16,160 bases of DNA from an uncultured Desulfovibrio sp. (lineage in GTDB: Bacteria > Desulfobacterota > Desulfovibrionia > Desulfovibrionales > Desulfovibrionaceae): assembly GCA_900553145.1 (NCBI GenBank), contig USCL01000057.1, forward strand, positions 1-16,160, in the 5' to 3' direction. The first letter of the stretch is position 1. The number at the start of each line of letters is the position of its first letter. Of this stretch, positions 12,497 to 16,160 are shown piece by piece. Below the pieces are notes generated by a model. The model had not been told where the DNA came from and made no database searches. It saw only the letters and a program-made list of their open reading frames with translations. Made by a program: the position numbers and the translations under genes.

Positions 12497-14233
12497 ATGT
12501 ATGACATCGACGATCTGAAAAACCTTGTGGACATGGCGGCGGGCGGACGCAGCCCCGCCGACCTGCTTATTACCAACGCGAAGCTGGTTGACGTCCTGAC
12601 CGGTGAAATCCGCGAAACGGACGTCAGCGTGGGCGGGGGCAAAATCCTCGGCTTCTCGCATACCGAAGCGGTGAAGGTCATTGATGCGCGGGGCGCCTAT
12701 CTGCTCCCCGGCCTCATCGACGCCCATATCCACATCGAATCCAGCATGGTGAGCCCCGCGCGTTTCGCCGGGCTGGTGCTCCCGCACGGCACGACCAGCG
12801 TAGTGGCGGATCCCCACGAAATCGCCAACGTCCACGGCATGGAAGGCATCCGGTACATGCTGGAAAACGGACGCCACCTGCCGCTCAACATCTTCATTTC
12901 CCTGCCCTCCTGCGTTCCCGCGACCCCGTTCGAGGATTCCGGCGCGGTCCTTTCCGCTGAAGTGCTGGAAGAGCTCATCGACGATCCCAAAGTGACCGGC
13001 ATCGGCGAAATGATGAACTTCCCCGGCGTCGTCTCCGGCGATTACGACGTGCTGGCCAAGATCCAGCTCGGCACGTCCCACGGCAAAATCGTGGACGGGC
13101 ACGCCCCCGGTTTGCTTGGACGGGATCTCGACGCCTATCTCGTCACCGGCATCGCCAATACGCACGAGTGCACCACGCTTGAGGAAATGCGCGAAAACCT
13201 TCGCCGGGGCAGCTACATCCTCATCCGCGAAGGCTCCGCCGCCAAAAACCTCAAGACGCTCCTGCCCGGCGTTACGCCCGGCAATGCGCGGCGCTGCGCG
13301 TTCTGCTGCGACGACCGCCATATCGAGGATATCGTTTCCGACGGGCACATGGACAACCATCTGCGCCTCGCCGTGGGCATGGGGATGGACCCGGTGCAGG
13401 CCATCACCATGTGCACGCTCAACGCCGCCGAATGCTTTGGGCTGCGCCATAAAGGCGCCATAGCCCCCGGCAGGGACGCCGACTTCATCCTTGTGGATGA
13501 TCTCAAGGCATTCCATGTGCGCAAGGTCTTCGCGGCCGGACGCCTGATTGCCGAAGAGGGTCGCGTCCTCCTTCCTCTGGACGATGCGGCGGCGGGGGCG
13601 CCCTCCCATTCCATCCACCTCAAGCCGCTGGACGAGGACGCCCTGTCTTTGCCTGTCCGCACCGGAAAAGCCCGTGTCATTGGCATTGAGCCCGCTTCCC
13701 TCGTTACGCGGGGCCTCATCCGCGAAGTGAAGACCGACGAAGCCGGGCTTTTCCAGCCCGCCCTGAACCCCGGCCTGGCCAAGGTTGCGGTCATTGAACG
13801 CCATAAAAGGACGGGAAAGCTTGGCGTCGGGATTTTGGAGGGCTACGGGCTCAGAGGGGGGGCCATAGCGACGACCATTGCGCATGATTCCCATAATATC
13901 GTCGTAGCGGGCGACAACGACCCCGACATGCTGCTTGCCGTGCGGGAACTGGCGGATATGGGCGGCGGCATCGTCTCCGTGCACGGCAGCGCCATCCGCC
14001 GTTTGCCCCTCCCCATCGCGGGGCTCATGACCTCCGCCGCTCCGCAGGAAGTCAGTGCCGTCCTTCATGATATGCTCATGGCCGCGCATGCGGAACTTGG
14101 TATCCCCGAAGACGTCGAACCCTTTATGACCCTGAGCTTCATGGCCCTCCCCGTCATCCCGGAACTCAAGCTGACCGCTCGTGGCCTGTTCAACGTCAAC
14201 ACTTTTTCCTTCGTCGGCGTGGAAGCCGACTGA
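12497..14233 (+). CDS. ade: Adenine deaminase
   Basis: Amidohydrolase-family metalloenzyme that converts adenine to hypoxanthine and ammonia in purine salvage. 578 residues, normal for AdeC/YfbD-type enzymes of about 570-590. The metal motif is PGLIDAHIHIESSM with His77 and His79 and the following Glu81. Further family blocks are HGTTSVVADPHEIANVHG, GEMMNFPGVV, VDGHAPGL, the CDDRH segment and the C-terminal AHDSHNIVVAGDN. The ATG at 12497 is chosen because GGAG lies 7 nt upstream and the protein then begins like its relatives; a 30-residue upstream extension is Arg/Pro-rich and lies over the leader hairpin. The stop is followed within 11 nt by the thiE start, so the two are almost certainly co-transcribed. 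Confidence 0.95.
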   Translation: MYDIDDLKNLVDMAAGGRSPADLLITNAKLVDVLTGEIRETDVSVGGGKILGFSHTEAVKVIDARGAYLLPGLIDAHIHIESSMVSPARFAGLVLPHGTTSVVADPHEIANVHGMEGIRYMLENGRHLPLNIFISLPSCVPATPFEDSGAVLSAEVLEELIDDPKVTGIGEMMNFPGVVSGDYDVLAKIQLGTSHGKIVDGHAPGLLGRDLDAYLVTGIANTHECTTLEEMRENLRRGSYILIREGSAAKNLKTLLPGVTPGNARRCAFCCDDRHIEDIVSDGHMDNHLRLAVGMGMDPVQAITMCTLNAAECFGLRHKGAIAPGRDADFILVDDLKAFHVRKVFAAGRLIAEEGRVLLPLDDAAAGAPSHSIHLKPLDEDALSLPVRTGKARVIGIEPASLVTRGLIREVKTDEAGLFQPALNPGLAKVAVIERHKRTGKLGVGILEGYGLRGGAIATTIAHDSHNIVVAGDNDPDMLLAVRELADMGGGIVSVHGSAIRRLPLPIAGLMTSAAPQEVSAVLHDMLMAAHAELGIPEDVEPFMTLSFMALPVIPELKLTARGLFNVNTFSFVGVEAD

Positions 14234-14244
14234 TGAGGTGCGCC

Positions 14245-14889
14245 ATGCCCAAACTGCTGCCCGGAACCTCTCCGGAAACCGACCTTTACGCGCTCACCGA
14301 CGATAACCTGTCTCTCGGGCGTCCGATGCTCGAAGTCGCCAAAGCCCTGCTCGACAGCGGCATCAAGATCCTCCAGTACCGCGAGAAGGAAAAGAAAACG
14401 GGGCAGATGATGAGGGAGTGCATGGAATTGCGCCGCCTGACCCGCGAGGCGGGGGCCTGCTTCATCGTCAACGACCATGTCGATGTCGCAATCCTTTGCG
14501 GAGCCGACGGCGTGCATGTCGGGCAGGAGGATCTTCCCGTCGAAGCCGTGCGCCGCCTCGTCGGGCCGGATATGATCATCGGCTTGTCCACCCATACCCC
14601 GGATCAGGCCCGCGCTGCCGTGGCCGCCGGCGCGGACTATATCGGCGTCGGCCCCATCTATCCGACGCAGACCAAAAAAGATGTCTGTGCCGCTGTAACC
14701 CTCGATTATCTCGACTGGGTAGTCGCCAACATCACCCTGCCCTTCGTCGCCATTGGAGGCATCAAGCGGCATAACATCGCCGACGTCGTCGGGCATGGCG
14801 CCCGTTGCTGCGCCATCGTTTCCGAATTCGTCAGCGCCCCCGACATTCCCGCCCGCGTTGCCGAAGTTAGAAAGGCTATGAAAAAATAG
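14245..14889 (+). CDS. thiE: Thiamine-phosphate synthase ThiE
   Basis: TIM-barrel enzyme that joins HMP pyrophosphate with thiazole phosphate to give thiamine phosphate. 214 residues, family-typical. Motifs: QYREK (44-48) for pyrophosphate and pyrimidine binding, NDHVDVA (76-82), GVHVGQEDLP (89-98), GLSTHT (113-118), YIGVGPIYPTQTK (132-144) and FVAIGGI (167-173). The start at 14245 has GAGG with a 6-nt gap; an ATG at 14233 that overlaps the ade stop (TGATG) is the alternative and would add four residues. It is the second gene of an ade-thiE unit and far from the riboswitch-controlled thiSGHF genes, with no TPP aptamer upstream. A terminator overlaps its stop codon. Confidence 0.95.
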   Translation: MPKLLPGTSPETDLYALTDDNLSLGRPMLEVAKALLDSGIKILQYREKEKKTGQMMRECMELRRLTREAGACFIVNDHVDVAILCGADGVHVGQEDLPVEAVRRLVGPDMIIGLSTHTPDQARAAVAAGADYIGVGPIYPTQTKKDVCAAVTLDYLDWVVANITLPFVAIGGIKRHNIADVVGHGARCCAIVSEFVSAPDIPARVAEVRKAMKK

Positions 14890-14896
14890 CCTTTTT
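14871..14896 (+). terminator. Terminator overlapping the thiE stop codon
   Basis: AAAGGCTA (14871-14878) pairs with TAGCCTTT (14887-14894) around an 8-nt A-rich loop and continues into TT. The right arm begins with the TAG stop codon. Short stem and short U-tract, so moderate strength. Confidence 0.65.
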
Positions 14897-14899
14897 ACG

Positions 14900-14928
14900 G
14901 GCGAGAGGGGAATTTGTTCCCTCTCGCC
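14900..14928. other. Second hairpin after thiE
   Basis: GGCGAGAGGG (14900-14909) pairs perfectly with CCCTCTCGCC (14919-14928) around a 9-nt loop. No U-tract on either side. It may back up the preceding terminator or protect the 3' end. Confidence 0.5.
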
Positions 14929-14983
14929 GCCATGTTGCGCAATCGATGGCGAAGTCATACCGCCGGGGCCCTTCAGGAAGCGC

Positions 14984-15012
14984 TTGACCTGCGGCCCATA
15001 CGGTCATATGTG
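14984..15012 (+). promoter_or_regulatory. Candidate promoter of the exported-protein gene
   Basis: -35 TTGACC (14984-14989), five of six, and -10 TATGTG (15007-15012), three of six, spacer 17 nt. The expected start is at or next to the A of the ATG at 15019, which would make the mRNA leaderless. Confidence 0.35.
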
Positions 15013-15018
15013 TTCGAC

Positions 15019-15783
15019 ATGAACGGAATCTTCCATGCTCCCAAGCGGTTCGCCCTGCTTCTCCTCGCCGCGCTCACGCTGGCGAACGGTCCCGTATGGG
15101 CCGCTTCGACGTCTGTTGCCGACAAGGCCGGAGATAAAAAAAAGGAAGAAGTCGTCTGGGGCGAAATGCCCGCCGGAGCCAAGACAACCTATATCGGCAT
15201 CCACGGCGGTACAGTGCCCGTCAGCCTGCTGACGGCGGGGGACGGCTCCCCGATGATTGCACTCGTGGGCCTGACCGGAAGCGATTTCCTGAACTTTCTG
15301 CGAAGCAACGACAGATTGCAGGAAGAACCCCTGTTTGCGGACAATACCGGCATTTATGCGCCGGGGGCGCACCCCTCGGACATAACCGGCAACGCCGCAC
15401 AGCCGACAGCCGCCGGATCTGCTACGCCGCAGCCTACTGGGAATGCGACGCAACCCATAACCGGAAACGCTACGCAGCCGGCATCAGCACACGATCAAGC
15501 CGCGCAGCAAATCGCCGACAGCCAGCCGACCGAACTTCCCGCGACCGAGCCCACCATCCCTTCGGGAAGTAATGCGACGCTGCTTCTGGCAGGATCTTCC
15601 TCCGGGGATATCCCGGTCATTTACGCCACAGGGCGGAACTTTGAGCGACTGAGCCTTGTCCCAGCCAACTGGGCTCCTTTCGGCTTAACCGAAAAAGCTC
15701 TTTCGCTTGAGGGGGAAGTAAAAATTCTCGCCCCGCCCAAGATGATGCCCAAGCGGCACACCATAAAAAAGAAACGGCACTAG
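15019..15783 (+). CDS. Exported protein of unknown function with TGNATQP-type repeats
   Basis: Not recognised. 254 residues. A signal peptide is clear: basic PKR (8-10), hydrophobic FALLLLAALTLANG (11-24), probable cleavage after VWA (28). No Cys follows the site, so it is not a lipoprotein. The N-terminal part (about 40-120, with WGEMPAGAKTTYIGIHGG and LVGLTGSDFLNFLR) and C-terminal part (about 185-240, with IPVIYATGRNFERLSLVP) look folded. Between them lies a Thr/Ala/Pro/Gln-rich linker with three TGNA(T/A)QP units (123-129, 140-146, 148-154). The end is strongly basic (KMMPKRHTIKKKRH). The start at 15019 is set by the signal peptide, but no Shine-Dalgarno is visible. It has its own terminator and no related neighbour; periplasmic location is inferred. 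Confidence 0.75.
   Translation: MNGIFHAPKRFALLLLAALTLANGPVWAASTSVADKAGDKKKEEVVWGEMPAGAKTTYIGIHGGTVPVSLLTAGDGSPMIALVGLTGSDFLNFLRSNDRLQEEPLFADNTGIYAPGAHPSDITGNAAQPTAAGSATPQPTGNATQPITGNATQPASAHDQAAQQIADSQPTELPATEPTIPSGSNATLLLAGSSSGDIPVIYATGRNFERLSLVPANWAPFGLTEKALSLEGEVKILAPPKMMPKRHTIKKKRH
15382..15483 (+). repeat. Degenerate direct repeats encoding TGNATQP units
   Basis: Two 27-nt copies (15382-15408 and 15457-15483) differ at five positions, and a partial copy lies at 15436-15456. They encode ITGNAAQP, TGNATQP and ITGNATQP in the linker of the exported protein. Most differences between copies are synonymous or conservative, as expected of old tandem duplications kept for protein composition. 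Confidence 0.6.
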
Positions 15784-15802
15784 CCGTTGGCGAACCCATA
15801 AA

Positions 15803-15838
15803 AAGGGGAGGGAAAAATATCCCTCCCCTTCTTCTTTA
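15803..15838 (+). terminator. Intrinsic terminator of the exported-protein gene
   Basis: AAGGGGAGGGA (15803-15813) pairs with TCCCTCCCCTT (15820-15830) around a 6-nt A/T loop, followed by CTTCTTTA. It starts 20 nt after the stop codon. Confidence 0.85.
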
Positions 15839-15854
15839 TAGATCTCCAACCGTT

Positions 15855-16160
15855 TTATACGCTGAGAACAGGAGGAAAACTCAGTCTATGAGGCCCCTCA
15901 CCCCTCTCAAGTGAATTCATGGGTAGCCTCTTTTCCCCCGGCCTTACGGAAATTTTTGCGGCCTTCCTAGGGTGCGTTCCCATTTTATAAGAGCCCCAAA
16001 TGGTCATGTACAGGAGCCACATCAGATATGGGCTACTCATAGCAAAAGAAATCTTTTGGAGACAAAGGATACGCTCCTCTTCCGTTTTTCTCATGCTCCG
16101 ATTCCAAATTCCCATTCCAAGGCTTTTAACCTGCCCTTCCGTGGCATAAATGCAAGGAGG
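15855..16160 (-). CDS. Doubtful open frame entering from the right edge
   Basis: An open frame of 101 codons reaches the window edge and ends with TAA at 15855; an internal ATG lies at 16115. I do not recognise the product. The stretch with ATEGQVKSLG and NRSMRKTEEERILCLQ looks protein-like, the middle is rich in Met and aromatics, and the last 35 residues (after about KMGTHPRKAA) look like translated non-coding sequence. No ribosome binding site is seen before 16115, so it would have to be the 3' part of a longer gene or a decayed remnant. Base composition is clearly lower in GC than the genes to the left. Nothing else was found in 15839-16160. Confidence 0.25.
   Translation of the reverse strand, partial: PPCIYATEGQVKSLGMGIWNRSMRKTEEERILCLQKISFAMSSPYLMWLLYMTIWGSYKMGTHPRKAAKISVRPGEKRLPMNSLERGEGPHRLSFPPVLSV

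Noticed and set aside
12386..14089. 567-codon open frame on the minus strand opposite ade
   Set aside because: A mirror frame of a GC-rich gene; rich in His, Gly, Asp and Arg with no domain, while the opposite strand encodes a complete adenine deaminase.
15382..15483. CRISPR-like or regulatory direct repeats
   Set aside because: The repeats are in frame, degenerate at the DNA level and kept at the protein level, so they are coding repeats.

Overview
The window (about 16.2 kb, GC-rich, roughly 60% by eye) looks like ordinary chromosome of a sulfate- or sulfite-reducing deltaproteobacterium of the Desulfovibrionaceae, a Desulfovibrio or Bilophila relative. The best taxonomic marker is the outer-membrane porin at 8967-10370, which resembles the homotrimeric porins of that family (typical signal peptide, terminal Phe). 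The short CstA-type transporter, the FtsY with an extra helical segment and the frequent long GC-rich terminator hairpins fit as well. The assignment is inferred, because no rRNA or other direct marker is present. No tRNA, rRNA, CRISPR array, insertion sequence or phage gene was recognised.

Layout. 1-3022 (minus strand): a thiamine operon, thiS-thiG-thiH-thiF, read leftwards from a good sigma70-type promoter (2994-3022) through a TPP riboswitch (2903-2988) with its own intrinsic terminator (2854-2883). thiF runs off the left edge. 3047-3628 (minus): an FMN nitroreductase-like gene. 3843-5569 (plus): ruvX and mltG, overlapping by ATGA. 5635-7041 (minus): a NorM-type MATE exporter with a structured leader. 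7250-8683 (minus): a short CstA-family transporter. 8967-10370 (minus): the porin. 10682-12232 (plus): ftsY. 12497-14889 (plus): adenine deaminase followed immediately by thiE. 15019-15783 (plus): an exported protein of unknown function with a TGNATQP-like repeat linker. 15855-16160 (minus): a doubtful, less GC-rich open frame entering from the right edge.

How the genes relate. ThiF adenylates the C-terminal Gly of ThiS, ThiH makes dehydroglycine from tyrosine, and ThiG assembles the thiazole phosphate, which ThiE joins to the pyrimidine to give thiamine phosphate. Thiazole synthesis is under TPP control here, while thiE sits with a purine-salvage gene and shows no TPP aptamer. The pyrimidine branch (thiC, thiD) is not in the window. 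RuvX, MltG and FtsY are housekeeping functions. MATE, CstA and the porin are envelope transport functions, each in its own transcription unit.

The coding content is conventional. The most interesting signals are in RNA and DNA structure: the riboswitch terminator loop is complementary to the thiS Shine-Dalgarno, a second terminator lies between thiS and thiG, two nearly loopless perfect hairpins of about 50 nt mark gene ends, a G-quadruplex motif adjoins one of them, and the MATE, cstA and ade leaders are structured. I do not see a clear new multi-gene system.
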